Below are positions 25,301-33,614 of a DNA stretch of 64,000 bases, one piece after another; positions within the stretch are counted from its first letter, which is position 1; every line of letters starts with the position of its first letter. The notes beneath the pieces are model-generated. The model ran no database searches, was not told where the DNA came from, and saw only the letters and a program-made list of their open reading frames with translations. Both the position numbers and the translations under genes were made by a program. Origin of the DNA: Cynocephalus volans (taxonomy: Eukaryota; Chordata; Mammalia; Dermoptera; Cynocephalidae); assembly GCF_027409185.1 (NCBI RefSeq), contig NC_084467.1, forward strand, positions 81,786,501-81,850,500, given 5' to 3'.

Positions 25301-28300
25301 AGAGAGGAGCTAATTGAAGATATTGGATAGGCTTTGAGAAGCCAAAATGGAAGGGATCCAGAGTCTAAATGTGGGAATGGCATTTGATTGGAGGAGAAAC
25401 ACTCTTGTTGAAATGGGGTGAAAAGAAGATGAGTACGGTTGTTGGTTCTGTTGTAGATTGAACAGTTGGATGATGACTGAAGTTCTTGCCTGGTAGCTCC
25501 TATTTTCTCAATGAAATGTGAGGCAAAGATAGCTGAGAGGGTTGTACAGAAAGGTAAATTAAGGAGTAAATAAAAGGTATGAAATGGTTATTTTGGAGAG
25601 TAAGAAAATGTAATTACAGTGCATTGACAATGCGTCATAGCCATTTGAAGTTTGCAGCAAAATAGATACTACCGATACTACTTTAAGGTGTCTTTCCTGA
25701 GGAAAGGATGCTTATTATTCCTATCACTTTCAAATTTTATCACTCTAATCCTTTAACAGCATTGCCCATATAATGAATTAGAAAAAAGAATTACACAAAC
25801 TCTCTCACTCCTATCATGATATGATAGGATGCTCCATCTGTGGTAGCTGTCATGTCATTTGGTGCCACCAAATGAGCAGCTTTCTTTAATGGCATCCTCA
25901 CTTCCTTATTGGCCCTTTGTATGGATTGGTCCTTTTAGTCTGAGAGTATATTCTTTAGTCCAGGGGTACTTTGGAAATGTTATGTTGATCATTTTTCCAA
26001 AAAAATGTATGTCCCGTTCATCTCATCATTGGGACTTTTGATTATAGGTCTACTTCTGTTTTGTTCTTCTAGCTCACTCCCCAACTTTCTTCCCTATACT
26101 TTGATCTTTATTCCCTGACCTTAGTTTGGCATCTAGAAGGGTAGGGAGTTTTCCAAGTATTCTTCATTCACTTCTTTGTAGCCTGTTATGTAGTATTGTT
26201 CATTTTTTTGTTTGTTTTATTTTAATTGAATTTTCCTGGATAACTTTCTCGTAGCACTTAACCCCATTTTATTAGCTTGCTTGTATATACATTTGTCACC
26301 TTCAAACTATATTGTGAACCACTTAGCACAGGGAACATCTTTGTATCCCTATTATCTAATGTCCCCTTATATGGTAGCTATTGTTTGTTGAGTAAGTGAA
26401 GTGGATGTTCTGTATATTGCTGTTTGCCCTTTTTTCTTCCCTTCTGTTAATTAGAGGTATCCTTGACTATTGCACTTTTTTCCTCTCTATTTGATATTTG
26501 GCGTTATGTTTAAAAACTGGTTTTCTAGGTCTTTTGTGATTTGCCCTTTGATGACTCCCTGCTGACAAAAAGGATTCCCTACTCTCTTCTCTTTTATATT
26601 CTGCCACCCTAGCCTTCATTCTCTTTCTGATAGTGTCATTCAAGAATCCATATATATATATACGCACTCATATTTATCTCTAAAGGCAAACTTTATTGAT
26701 AGCTACTGTAATTTTAATATAGGTACTTCCTGGCTCCATGAGGTTTAACTGCTAAATTCATAGTCATTTTCAGTAGTAAATTCTTGAAACATCCCCCAGG
26801 TAGTAACAATCTAAAGTAAATAATTGAGTTTTTAGGAGTTTCGAAATCTTGCATCCAATGTAATTGTGTTTTATTTCTGTTGTTGTTTTTAAATCTTTAG
26901 GTGGTATATATTTTTCAGAATTATATTAAAGAGAACATTTTTTTCCTTAAACCTTTCAAATGTAAATATTCTTAAGTCAAGAAATATTTAAGTTAGAATT
27001 ATTATCTATGCACTTGACTGAACGTGTAGATTCAACTTATATTTAATGTAGTTTTTATGTTACCATTAATATAAAAATGTAAAATATAATATGTATGTAG
27101 GTAATTACATATTTAAAGCTATTGTTTTTTTTGTTTGTTTTCTTTATGGAGAGATTAAGTACATAATGGTTTTCTGTTTCAGGGAAGTAAGCAATGGCAT
27201 AGATAAAAAAGGAAAGAAAAAATCTGTAGGTCGTCCACCTGGCCCATATACAAGAAAAATGATTCAAAAATCTGCTGAGCCACCTTTGGTAAGAGGATAT
27301 TTTAGTATATGTTCTCAGAGAGGATGGATGTGTGAAATTACTGAGAAGCTAATATTTTTTCAGCTGACTCTAGAACTGTCCTTTAAATGTATTTTTTTAT
27401 TTTCCAGGATAAAGAATCAGTTTCAGAGAATCCTTCCTTGGATTTACCTTGTTCGATAGGGTAAATAGAAAGTTATTTTTTCCTTTCCTAGGAATTTTCT
27501 TTTTTGGGAGAAATTAGTATTTCTATTGTTATGTAACATAGTCGTTATACCATTTAAATTCTTTCATCTCAGGAGAACTGAGGGAACTGCACATTCATCC
27601 AATACCTCAGATGTGGATTTCACGGGTGCTTCCAGTGCAAAAGAAACTACCTCGTCTAGTATTTCCAGGCATTATGGGTAAGTATTTTATGTTCTGATTA
27701 ACTTGACTAATTTTCTTCCAGATTGTTTTTCTTTGTAAACCAATGATTGAATAATTTTTTAGCAGTTGAAAGTGGTACAAGTATGTCTTTCCACTTTTTG
27801 AGAAGTAATCCATATGGAAATTCCCTAAGTTAATATTCATCTGAATATTTCTGCCTTTCAGAGGACAAACGTTAAATTTTCAAATTAGGAAATTTGCTGT
27901 GTGGACCGAGAAGAGGTATACCATTGTTTAGAGGCTATGTTCTTTTCTGATAGGCCTTTTTATGGCTCTACTATACAAGTGTACCTTGCTTTAAGATGAT
28001 TTTATTTATTTATTTTTTAGATAAGTTTGAATCAGGCACCTAATTCCTTTTGTCAAAGAAAGGATTTTAAACTCGGGGTTTTTATTAATAGCAGATACCC
28101 CTCAAATATTGTATTTAACTCAACTCTTCAGAAGGACAAAAGTATATCATGTCAGGTATGAAAATTTTAGTATACTTAGGGTCAGAGCCACTAGTTTTCA
28201 AGTTTTATATTTTCTTTTGTTTAATTGTTAACAATTCAAAAGCTACCTTGTAAATCATGTAAAATTCTGCGTTAAAGGCTTAAAGTGTAACTGCTTTATT

Positions 28301-29872
28301 AATGAATCTTTAATAATAATGTGAGATTTTTTTTTTGTTTTTGGTCTCTTACCAGGTACCCTGCTAAGCTTTTTGCATACATCATCTTATTTAATTCTTA
28401 AAACAATTTTTTGTGTTGTAGGTCCTGTTATTCCCATTTTACAGATGAGGTAACTGAGATTTAGAGGCTTTTAATAAACAAGCCCAACATTGCATGTTTA
28501 GCAAGTGTAGCAAAGCTGGGTTGTTGACTTAGGCAGTATGATTGTAAAGGTTTTGAATTTCCACTCGGCTGAGTGCGGCTCTGGGAGCGCACCAGCGCTG
28601 GGAGCGCCAAGGCTTCGGGTTCGGATCCTATATAGGGATGGCCAGTGCGCTCACTGGCTGAGCGCGGTGCGGGCGACACCAAGCCAAGGGTTACGATCCC
28701 CTTACCGGTCACCAAAAAAAAAAAAATTTTTTTTTGAATTTAGCTGTTATGGCATATTCCCTTTTTGTTACAAGATTGTAAAATCATTGAATTTCTGTGC
28801 TGAAAAGGACCTCAAAGATTATCTTGTTCAACTCTTTCACACAGGATAAGAGAATTGAATTTGACCAAATAATATGAGAGTACTTCAAAAAATTTATGGA
28901 AAAATGGAATTAAAAGATAATACGAATCTTTCCATGAACTTTTTGAAGACCCCTCAAAGAGTTAGAGATAGACCCAGGATACCCTGGCTTCTAGTTTGTG
29001 CTTATTCCAGTTCATTATATTACTTCATTAGGCCTAGTACTGATAATAAGAAAACCTTTATTCTAGTTCTTTTATTGAAGCACATGGAACAGTGTCTTGT
29101 ATGTAGTTTGTGCTTATTAAATATTTGTTGCAATGAATGAGTGAACTGTTCTTTTTTTAAATGATGAGACTATTGATAATACCTAATTTATGAGTAGGAC
29201 CTCTTGTAAAGAATTTGCTTTATAACCTCCTAGTTAAAAAAAAATTGCTCTGATTTTTTTAAGCTTAATAGTACGTAGTTAAGGAATACAAGCTCTGCAA
29301 AGTTCAGCCCCAAGAAGGTGATGGAATCTAAAGTAATGAAGGCAAGTGATAGTTCATTTATATAACTTTTATTGTTTTGGTTTGGCTGATTTTTATGTCA
29401 GCAAGGGGTATATGCTTATATAGTAGAATGATCCAAAAAATCAGGGAACATATTATATGGGTGAAGGATGCTTTAAAAGCTTTGTAGAAAATTTTGGCCA
29501 TTTCTGTTCCATAGATTATCTGACTCCAGAAAAAGAACTCGTACAGGAAGATCTTGGCCTGCTGCAATACCACATTTGCGGAGAAGAAGAGGTCGTCTTC
29601 CAAGGAGAGCACTCCAGACTCAGAACTCAGAAATTGTAAAAGATGATGAAGGCAAAGAAGATTATCAATTTGATGAACTCAACACAGAGATTCTGAATAA
29701 TTTAGCAGATCAGGAGTTACAACTCAATCATCTAAAAAACTCAATTACTAGTTATTTTGGTGCTGCGGGTAGAATAGCTTGTGGTGAAAAATACCGAGTT
29801 TTGGCTCGTCGGGTGACACTTGATGGAAAGGTGCAGTATCTTGTGGAATGGGAAGGAGCAACTGCATCCTGA
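1141..29872 (+). CDS. MTF2: MTF2 / Polycomb-like 2 (spliced, 14 of 15 coding exons)
   Basis: PRC2.1 accessory subunit that brings Polycomb repressive complex 2 to unmethylated CpG islands in the nucleus. Joined exons are 1141-1339, 1447-1528, 7805-7900, 8137-8237, 8632-8780, 11727-11822, 12700-12768, 13947-14070, 21500-21567, 23129-23299, 27183-27288, 27408-27460, 27573-27677 and 29515-29872. They total 1777 nt; the first residue here completes codon 2, so exon 1 must supply five bases (ATG plus two), giving 593 residues and a TGA stop. Domain order: Tudor (about 45-95; W56, Y62, F80), PHD1 (105-154, all eight C4HC3 ligands), PHD2 (202-252), winged helix/extended homology (about 266-360, with the DNA-contacting K338/K339), basic AT-hook-like linker (GRPPGP), and C-terminal chromo-like SUZ12-binding domain (about 555-593). 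No frameshift or internal stop. Two introns use GC donors. Promoter and exon 1 are upstream of the window. Confidence 0.97.
1340..1446 (+). other. MTF2: MTF2 intron 2: 107-nt GC-AG intron
   Basis: The intron starts GCAAGT and ends TTGCAG. No GT within reach of the exon end preserves the frame, and removing exactly this piece joins ...GTIKK to INILK.... Retaining it puts an in-frame stop at about 1370. Apart from C at +2 the donor is a perfect match to consensus, as usual for GC-AG introns. Confidence 0.9.
1447..1528 (+). CDS. MTF2: MTF2 coding exon 3 (second half of Tudor)
   Basis: Residues 69-95 plus one base of codon 96. It contains [18 protein letters not shown] with the cage-type F80 and acidic residues 81-82. 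82 nt long, so skipping it would shift the frame. It is flanked on both sides by GC-AG introns; the downstream donor is ACAG|gcaggt. Confidence 0.95.
1621..1954. mobile_element. pogo/Tigger-type MITE, about 334 bp
   Basis: Termini are inverted: 5' 'ttgacccttgaacaacatgg' and 3' 'gttgttcaggggtcaactg', followed by TA. This is a well-known non-autonomous Tigger-group repeat of eutherian genomes; exact subfamily (MER8/Tigger3-4 group) not asserted. No coding capacity. Confidence 0.75.
2240..3678 (-). mobile_element. Internally deleted L1 (5'UTR + trace of ORF2 + 3'UTR), copy 1
   Basis: Read on the - strand, it begins at 3678 with a typical L1 start containing a YY1-like AAGATGGC core, runs through a GC-rich 5'UTR, has only about 80 bp of ORF2 endonuclease sequence (2450-2530, containing LNTPLS then a one-base deletion), and ends in an L1-like 3'UTR and an A-rich tail at 2240. 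Target-site duplications gca[a/t]atatttat lie at 2228-2239 and 3679-3690. It shares 5' and 3' sequence with the copy at 57416-59212. Open frames inside it are incidental. Confidence 0.75.
4770..5480. repeat. Unclassified GC-richer block with a CT-rich tract
   Basis: Clearly richer in G+C than the surrounding intron, with a pyrimidine tract of short CT and CCCCT units at 5118-5235. The layout resembles an LTR or composite retroelement, but I found no matching terminal duplication and cannot name a family. Short ORFs on both strands show no domain. Confidence 0.4.
5735..6700 (+). mobile_element. Old L1 ORF2 3' fragment, split by an insertion
   Basis: The left part (about 5735-6075) follows degenerate L1 ORF2: an 'agtcaaagaaatatgcatta' phrase, then 'attgctgacggcagtgtaaa', then 'cccacttctagcaatttttt'. 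It resumes at about 6566 with 'taacctatatgtccaagaat' and 'ggaatgttatgcagctatta'. The normally contiguous sequence is interrupted between about 6076 and 6565. Confidence 0.65.
6076..6565 (+). mobile_element. Unidentified poly(A)-ended insertion within L1
   Basis: About 490 bp separating two parts of one L1 fragment and ending in about 24 A residues (6541-6564), so it looks like a retroposed insertion in + orientation. I do not recognise the body; it has no credible coding frame. A short duplication 'ggta' flanks it at best. Confidence 0.45.
6715..6950 (+). mobile_element. MIR SINE
   Basis: Typical MIR core: a 'ctgggtttgaatcctagcct' phrase followed by 'ctctgagcctcaattcttct' and a degenerate tail. 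Ancient and inactive. Confidence 0.75.
7014..7119 (+). mobile_element. t-SINE/CYN monomer (tRNA-Ile-derived)
   Basis: One tRNA-like unit with A box 'ttagctcagttggttaga' and B box 'gggttcagatccc', then oligo(A). Perfect 9-bp duplication ataggcaag at 7006-7014 and 7120-7128. Dermopteran SINE family. Confidence 0.85.
7805..7900 (+). CDS. MTF2: MTF2 coding exon 4 (first half of PHD1)
   Basis: Residues 96-127 and the first base of 128. Zinc ligands C105, C108, C122 and C125 are present (MVCTICQEE... and VICDKCGQG). Donor AAG|gtaaac. Confidence 0.97.
8137..8237 (+). CDS. MTF2: MTF2 coding exon 5 (second half of PHD1)
   Basis: Residues 128-161. Completes PHD1 with H130, C133, C151 and C154 ([10 protein letters not shown]...WLCRQC). 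Acceptor attaag, donor AAG|gtatct, phase 0 out. Introns 4 (7901-8136) and 5 (8238-8631) hold nothing recognisable. Confidence 0.97.
8632..8780 (+). CDS. MTF2: MTF2 coding exon 6 (inter-PHD linker, start of PHD2)
   Basis: Residues 162-210 plus two bases of 211. A basic linker ([14 protein letters not shown]) leads to the first PHD2 cysteines in CYCYCGGPG. Donor GA|gtaagt. Confidence 0.97.
10400..10556 (-). mobile_element. t-SINE/CYN dimer with shortened second unit
   Basis: Antisense copy: T tract, then 'gtgaccggtaaggggatc', then the 'cctatataggatccgaac' junction, then 'gagtgagccacggggccggc'. Perfect 14-bp duplication tagttcttcattct at 10386-10399 and 10557-10570. The second unit lacks the front of its A-box region compared with the copy at 28561. 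Confidence 0.88.
10850..10945 (+). mobile_element. L2 LINE 3' end
   Basis: Matches the pattern of an L2 terminus: 'agcacctagcagagtacctg', then a 'gaatgtagttagtattccc' equivalent of the usual '...agtaggtgctcaataaa', ending in TGAATGAATGA. Confidence 0.55.
11727..11822 (+). CDS. MTF2: MTF2 coding exon 7 (PHD2 core)
   Basis: Residues 211-242 plus two bases of 243. Contains [19 protein letters not shown] with ligands C219, C222, H227 and C230. Acceptor ttctag, donor AG|gtgaga. Confidence 0.97.
12205..12430 (+). mobile_element. MIR SINE
   Basis: Degenerate MIR: 'cgggtttaaatcttcactta' followed by 'ctttctgaccttaggaag' and 'tcagtgaaatgatgtatatg'. It sits in intron 7 (11823-12699), otherwise without recognisable content. 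Confidence 0.65.
12700..12768 (+). CDS. MTF2: MTF2 coding exon 8 (end of PHD2)
   Basis: Residues 243-266 (partial at both ends). [19 protein letters not shown] supplies the last zinc ligands C249 and C252. Acceptor ctttag, donor TG|gtaagc. An A-tract of about 25 follows in the intron at 12790-12816. Confidence 0.97.
13323..13427 (-). mobile_element. t-SINE/CYN monomer
   Basis: Antisense monomer: 'ggctggctggtatggggatc', then 'cttggtgtt', then 'actctaaccaactgagctaa'. The tail is an interrupted T tract. Weak flanking similarity (acaaaa). Confidence 0.8.
13509..13701 (+). mobile_element. t-SINE/CYN dimer with a T-rich tail
   Basis: First unit 'gtggcttgcttgggagag', second unit 'ttagctcaattgggagagca', joined by 'gggtccctatgtgggatgg'. 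Perfect 12-bp duplication aagcaattcaag at 13497-13508 and 13702-13713. Unlike the other copies, the 3' tail on the sense strand is about 45 nt of T with scattered C instead of A. Confidence 0.88.
13947..14070 (+). CDS. MTF2: MTF2 coding exon 9 (start of winged-helix region)
   Basis: Residues 266-307: [20 protein letters not shown] through [11 protein letters not shown]. Acceptor ttccag, donor GAG|gtaggt, phase 0 out. Belongs to the extended-homology winged helix next to PHD2. Confidence 0.97.
16306..16552. mobile_element. Mariner-type MITE (Hsmar2/MADE2-like), split by a t-SINE
   Basis: Left part 'agggtacttcaaaaagttca' to 16376; right part from 16529, 'cattaactttttcaagac'. When uninterrupted (28876-28955) this repeat is an 80-bp near-palindrome. 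Family name from memory. Confidence 0.7.
16377..16528 (-). mobile_element. t-SINE/CYN, internally deleted dimer class
   Basis: Antisense: T tract, 'catgaccagcactcagtcag', 'attcctatataggatccgaa', 'gagtgcgccacgggctcggc'. Perfect 15-bp duplication at 16362-16376 and 16529-16543. The second unit is reduced to about 40 bp, the same structure as the copy at 51716-51853. Confidence 0.88.
17308..17490 (-). mobile_element. L1 LINE fragment (L1M)
   Basis: Antisense of an old L1: 'gcaggattagattcacagca', then 'catcccccatcagagcagta' and 'tgatgaacctacgttgacg'. Ancient and degenerate. Confidence 0.65.
18474..18861 (-). mobile_element. MaLR-type solo LTR
   Basis: Same family as the LTRs at 56176-56576 and 56695-57114: 'aaatgaaatttattgcttac', 'ggctaggaagtccgaagtcc', 'taccgtaataggatttccca', ending at 'ccactaca'. 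No internal region is attached. Non-coding. Confidence 0.7.
18913..19091 (-). mobile_element. t-SINE/CYN dimer
   Basis: Antisense full dimer: 'aaggggatcttaacccttga', then 'ccatccctatatgggatccg', then 'gggtgagccacgggg'. 12-bp duplication atatgatgttat at 18901-18912 and 19092-19103. Confidence 0.87.
19451..19551 (-). mobile_element. t-SINE/CYN monomer
   Basis: Antisense: T tract, 'aaagatgaccaataagggga', 'cttggtgttgtcagcaccac', 'ctcccaagtgagctacaggc'. It matches the 3' unit of the dimers. Flanking similarity (aaccctg/taccctg) is imperfect. Confidence 0.82.
20400..20600 (+). mobile_element. L2 end followed by MIR
   Basis: 'gctctcagtgaatgctgggt' is an L2-terminus pattern. It is followed at 20470 by a MIR-like 'tgggttcaggttctagctct', 'tttgagcagcttatttaacc' and 'ttatctgtaaaaatagag'. 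Confidence 0.5.
21295..21420 (-). mobile_element. MIR SINE (antisense)
   Basis: 'aggttaaatggccctaggtc' and 'cacatagttagtgag' match the antisense MIR core, shortly before exon 10. Confidence 0.6.
21500..21567 (+). CDS. MTF2: MTF2 coding exon 10 (winged-helix region)
   Basis: Residues 308-329 plus two bases of 330: [20 protein letters not shown]. Acceptor ttcacag, donor AT|gtaagt. Intron 10 (21568-23128) contains no repeat that I can name with confidence. Confidence 0.97.
23129..23299 (+). CDS. MTF2: MTF2 coding exon 11 (DNA-binding loop of winged helix)
   Basis: Residues 330-387. [20 protein letters not shown] places a lysine run at 338-341; K338/K339 are the residues reported to contact unmethylated CpG DNA in the Polycomb-like winged helix. 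It continues into the charged linker [20 protein letters not shown]. Donor AAG|gtaaaa. Confidence 0.97.
23300..27182 (+). other. MTF2: MTF2 intron 11
   Basis: 3.9 kb, half of it the ancient repeat at 23565-25560. The remainder (25560-27182) is AT-rich with a short (TA)n run at 26650-26662 and no recognised element. Confidence 0.7.
23565..25560 (-). repeat. Inverted L2-like 3' end and long ancient repeat
   Basis: 23565-23680 reads as the reverse of an L2 terminus: 'ttcattaattcattcattca' then 'ggggatacaatgacaagaca'. The next ~1.9 kb has the purine-rich phrasing of an old interspersed repeat ('gtagggtcttgtaggttga', 'gataatgggagccattta'), which I cannot assign securely. All ORFs here, such as 24842-25207, look incidental. 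Confidence 0.5.
27183..27288 (+). CDS. MTF2: MTF2 coding exon 12 (basic AT-hook-like linker)
   Basis: Residues 387-422. [18 protein letters not shown] is a basic, likely nuclear-localising and DNA-contacting stretch with an AT-hook-like GRPPGP. Acceptor tttcag, donor TTG|gtaaga. Confidence 0.97.
27408..27460 (+). CDS. MTF2: MTF2 coding exon 13
   Basis: Residues 423-439 plus two bases of 440: [18 protein letters not shown] 53-nt micro-exon in the disordered linker. Intron 12 is 119 nt. Donor GG|gtaaat. Confidence 0.95.
27573..27677 (+). CDS. MTF2: MTF2 coding exon 14 (Ser/Thr-rich linker)
   Basis: Residues 440-475 (partial ends). Low-complexity [20 protein letters not shown]. Intron 13 is 112 nt. 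Donor GG|gtaagt. Confidence 0.95.
28350..28475 (-). mobile_element. MIR SINE (antisense)
   Basis: 'ctgttattcccattttacag' followed by 'atgaggtaactgagatttag' is the standard antisense MIR core. Confidence 0.75.
28561..28731 (+). mobile_element. t-SINE/CYN dimer
   Basis: Sense dimer: 'gggttcggatcctatatagg' joins unit one to 'gccagtgcgctcactggctg'; it ends 'gatccccttaccggtcacc' plus A13, then a T run. 10-bp duplication ttttgaattt at 28551-28560 and 28732-28741. Confidence 0.86.
28876..28955. mobile_element. Mariner-type MITE (Hsmar2/MADE2-like), 80 bp, intact
   Basis: Near-palindromic 80-bp element: 'gagagtacttcaaaaaattt' at the left, 'aactttttgaagacccctc' at the right, with 'aattaaaagataatacgaat' in the middle. 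Same family as the pieces at 16306 and 49097. Confidence 0.75.
29040..29145 (+). mobile_element. L2 LINE 3' end
   Basis: 'gcacatggaacagtgtcttg' and 'tgtgcttattaaatatttgt', ending in GAATGAGTGAA, match the L2 terminus. Confidence 0.6.
29515..29872 (+). CDS. MTF2: MTF2 terminal coding exon 15 (C-terminal SUZ12-binding domain)
   Basis: Residues 475-593 and TGA at 29870-29872. Acceptor tccatag. It opens with basic clusters ([20 protein letters not shown]), passes an acidic/helical stretch ([20 protein letters not shown]), and ends with the conserved Polycomb-like C-terminal domain: [20 protein letters not shown], then VEWEGATAS. The last domain binds SUZ12 in PRC2.1. Confidence 0.98.
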
Positions 29873-30911
29873 CTGTAGGACTGAACATTATGTTCACTGC
29901 ACTCTCATTTTCTGTAGGTACAGTTCAAAGCCCTAGAGGAGTCTGGTTTTTTACTATCTTTCTTTTAAAAAAAAAAAAGTCAAAAAATTCGCAAAAGGAG
30001 ATGATACTAGCCTTAACATGTACCTGTTAATGTTATGGATATTGTCATAAAAAGATATCTTTTAAAAATCAGAACAGAGACTTAATTTTTTAAATCTTAA
30101 GATTTGTAGAATGTTTCTAGGATAGGATATTAAAAATGATTCAAACCCATGCATGGTGTTAGATAATTTTTCTAATTATTCCATTGAGTCAGGTTTTGTG
30201 ATAAGTGGTTATCAGAGCAAACAGATCATGTAGATAGCACAAGTATTTGGAGAAACATTGTCTGTTTTGTTACCAAAATGTTGGAAAAAATCTATTTCAA
30301 TACCTTTTAGATTTCCTAAAGTGCAGTGTATATAATGCCTACTGAAAGACTGTAAAATATTGAAATTTTTTCAAGCAAAGTGTAAAAAATATATTGAGCC
30401 TGTAAATTGCTCTGTGACTAGACTTCATTGTCGTCTTAATATATTCTTTGCATGTGCATATATATACACACGTGTATATATATGTGTGTGATTATGTGAC
30501 CTATGCAATACAAATTATGGGAATGGGCAGCTTTGGAGTATATATCCCATAATTCTTTTTTCAGGAATAGTTGCAGTATTTACACAGCAGCATTTCTTCT
30601 CAGGCTTTTATTGGGTGCTGTTGCTTGCTATGTATGAAGAGAAATGTGTCAAACAAGTTTAGTTGTTCTGAAGAAGGGTGTGAACAACAGTGTTCATGGG
30701 CTTTTAGAATGCTTTTCACTTTCAGTCCTTGTAACTCAGCTGTTCAGTACCTAAAACAAATTCGAATAATGAACATTATCTCAACTAGAAGTAACGTTTT
30801 GAAATATTCGTGGCACATTATGATTGTAAATGTCTCTCAGTTTTAACAGTAAGTCTATAGGAGTCCCGTGAAGATTCCTGAAATGTCTGTAGTTACTGTT
30901 AGTCATGTTTA

Positions 30912-30917
30912 AATAAA
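30912..30917 (+). terminator. Candidate MTF2 poly(A) signal (proximal)
   Basis: AATAAA about 1.04 kb after the stop, with a T-rich/GT stretch shortly downstream. One of several candidates; usage not shown by sequence alone. Confidence 0.35.
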
Positions 30918-32116
30918 TGTAGTATGAACAAAGTATTTTATTGCACAGGGTTAACAAACAGTATGTTGCCAGGTGAGGCTACTGCTGTTTATTACAACAT
31001 TACCTCTTGTTTTTATAAAATGTACCAAGATTTAAATTGATAACTTTATTTTACATGTTAAAAACCAGTTTCTTTTATCACCAGTGTTAGAGCTGTCTTC
31101 TGTTTCTTTTTGTTCTGTTTGTTTTCTTTTTTAGCCAAAGAGTAAACAGAAGAATATTCTTATTTTGGTGGCTATTCATTTTGCTTTTAAAAGTGATTGG
31201 TGGGTTTTAGACTAAAAATTGGGGAATTTGCCACCAAAATGAAAAATTTGTAAAGTGTAGTGATTACAGAGTGGTAAAAATGTGGGTTAGTGCTTATTTA
31301 TTCCATTAATTGATTATTTGACTGTTTATAAAGAAAGTTGCTTTATTTCTTTAAACATCTTCAAAAGATGATCTTTTCTTGTCACATTATAGCCAAAAGA
31401 AGCAGAGAATGTCGTTGTCCTTCATTTGGTTCCTGGTTGGCCAGGTATAAATGAGCTTTACAAAAGTGCAAATTAAAAACTGTCATTTCTGTTTACCTCC
31501 ACCAAAACTTGATTTTCCCCTAGCTATTAATTTAAAGTTGCCTTTCCTGCAGCTGCAATATTTTGAATAACACACAGAGTTTGTGTTGATTTTTGAATGT
31601 TTGTTTATATCTAGGGGTAATGGCAAATGTAAATCCCGTGTAACCTTATTCACTCCACCTGTGTCATATTATTTCATTTTTCCCCAAAGTCCTTTAATTC
31701 TAACTGAACACCAGCAGTATTTTTAGTAACTCTTTCTTTAACGTACTTGGAAGACGATTTATCAAGCTGAACTGTCTTTAGACGTAATTATTGTGAATGT
31801 CTGTTTTATTTTGGTGGTTCACATGACTCTGATGTTCAGTTTGTATTTTTGGAATTGCTTTACTTAGAATTGAAACAGACCAACATTAAATGTGTGTATT
31901 TTTTAAAGAGCTAATGAGTTTTGCTTCTGTATTTGCTTGAAAATACACACTAGTGCAGGAAGTTGACTGCTTTTCTTTAGCTAGGGAGGTAAGGATTTTC
32001 CATTTCCACTAATATATTCATTTGAATTAGTATTTATAAAACTTTTCTTTCATTTTCCTGTCCCCCATATAATATTAATAACTATTGCTTGTTCATCTTA
32101 AATGGTCTTTTAAAAA

Positions 32117-32122
32117 AATAAA
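32117..32122 (+). terminator. Candidate MTF2 poly(A) signal (distal)
   Basis: AATAAA about 2.25 kb after the stop, in otherwise repeat-free sequence. Further AATAAA occur at 33001 and 34014; the latter lies in a repeat. Confidence 0.35.
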
Positions 32123-33614
32123 CTACAATTAGTCAGCTCGCACACTTTATATTTGAAAGACAGTAAGTATATCTATCTCTACCCTGTTCCCAAATTTCAA
32201 AAACATTCACTTAACTTTCTATGTTTCCTTTTCTTCTTCCTTACATAGAAGGTGTCAGGGTCCACATAAAAACATTTCCTAGTTTTTCTAAAAGGCTTTG
32301 CTCCTAGGCCACAGAAAGAAGAGATGTAGAAGTAATGTACCTTACTCTTTTTAATTCCATTTTTATTCAAAACAAATTTTTATAAATACTCTGGTACTAA
32401 ATGATAAACATGGATTCTTAAACCCTTAGACTACCAAACTAGAGCAGAATATGAGCTATCAGAGTTATTATGTAAATTCTAATATAGGAATGATGAAGTC
32501 AGATCTTTCTAGTTATATTTTTACTAAATGTTTAACAAAAATGAATGTTCACTGATGTGTGTGAGAGTTGAGGGTGTCCCTCCCCTTTTCATTCCCCAAG
32601 GTGTGTCCAAGTATGCATGTTTGGTTTCTATCATGTTTATGTGCAGAAGATTTGTTTCAGTGTTGCGGGGTAGAAGTGATTCTGTGTTTTCGGCTATTTT
32701 ATTGAGTTTCTACTAGGTATTTATTAAATTGTGGTTGAAATGTGATTTGACTTAAATGTAGTTCTACCAGACTGTTTTATAATGTGATTCTAGAGATGTT
32801 TAAATAAGGATGTGATTGATGGCAAAGGAAGAGGCCCATGTAACTTGAGGAAGTAGTAAAAACAAAACAAAAAACAAAAATCCTGTTCATGTGAGGAAAT
32901 TCTCCTTCTTAATTATATTTGAGTACTTCTGTGTGTACACTCCCAAAGTCTCATTTGGATTCTTCTGTGGCGGTTATCAGTCATGTTATTTCCTCAAGAA
33001 AATAAAACCTTGACAGTTAAGTATAAAGTAAGAATTTATCTGATCACGTATGCTTTTCTAATTGGTACCAGTTAGGAAAACAGATGTATGGCTGATATAA
33101 ATTTGGAGATGGGAGAGGCTGTGAGAACAAACTGATGTGCTCTCTAAAACAAGTAGATAGGAGCAGGTACAGTATTTGTAACTTTTAAGTTATCATAATA
33201 TCAAAATGTCCTTGGAATAAGAGCTAGATCAAAATATTATGCTGTCTTTATATTTAAAGTTAGAATCAGATTACAGATTAACTAGCTCACTATTTTTTTT
33301 CTCTCCTCTCCCGTCATTTCTATCCAACAAAATTCCTCTTTGCTAGTTCTCTGTGTTTTCTCTTTGTTGGAGATGAATATAGAAACTGGATATTTAGTTA
33401 CTCCTCATTTGTCTAGCATCTTCAAGCAATGTGACGTGTTATTCAAGAGACCTTTCCACTGTATTTAAAAGCAAGCATACAAATGAACAAAACCTTCACA
33501 GATGATAAAGTGTCCTTTTGGATAAAACAAATATATCCTGCTCAAAATCATTATTCTCTTTTCTGTTCCTTGTATTTACTAAAAGGTGTCCAATCCCTTT
33601 TTTTCTCCACCTAA

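Larger units (their letters stand above)
27678..29514 (+). other. MTF2: MTF2 intron 14
   Basis: Contains an antisense MIR (28350-28475), a t-SINE dimer (28561-28731), an 80-bp mariner MITE (28876-28955) and an L2 end (29040-29145). Otherwise unremarkable. Confidence 0.7.
29873..32140 (+). other. MTF2: Probable MTF2 3'UTR
   Basis: Mostly non-repetitive AT-rich sequence directly after the stop. It includes an A12 run at 29969-29980 and a TA/CA-rich stretch at 30457-30490. Length is inferred only from candidate poly(A) signals; no transcript data. ORFs in it are short and unsupported. Confidence 0.5.
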
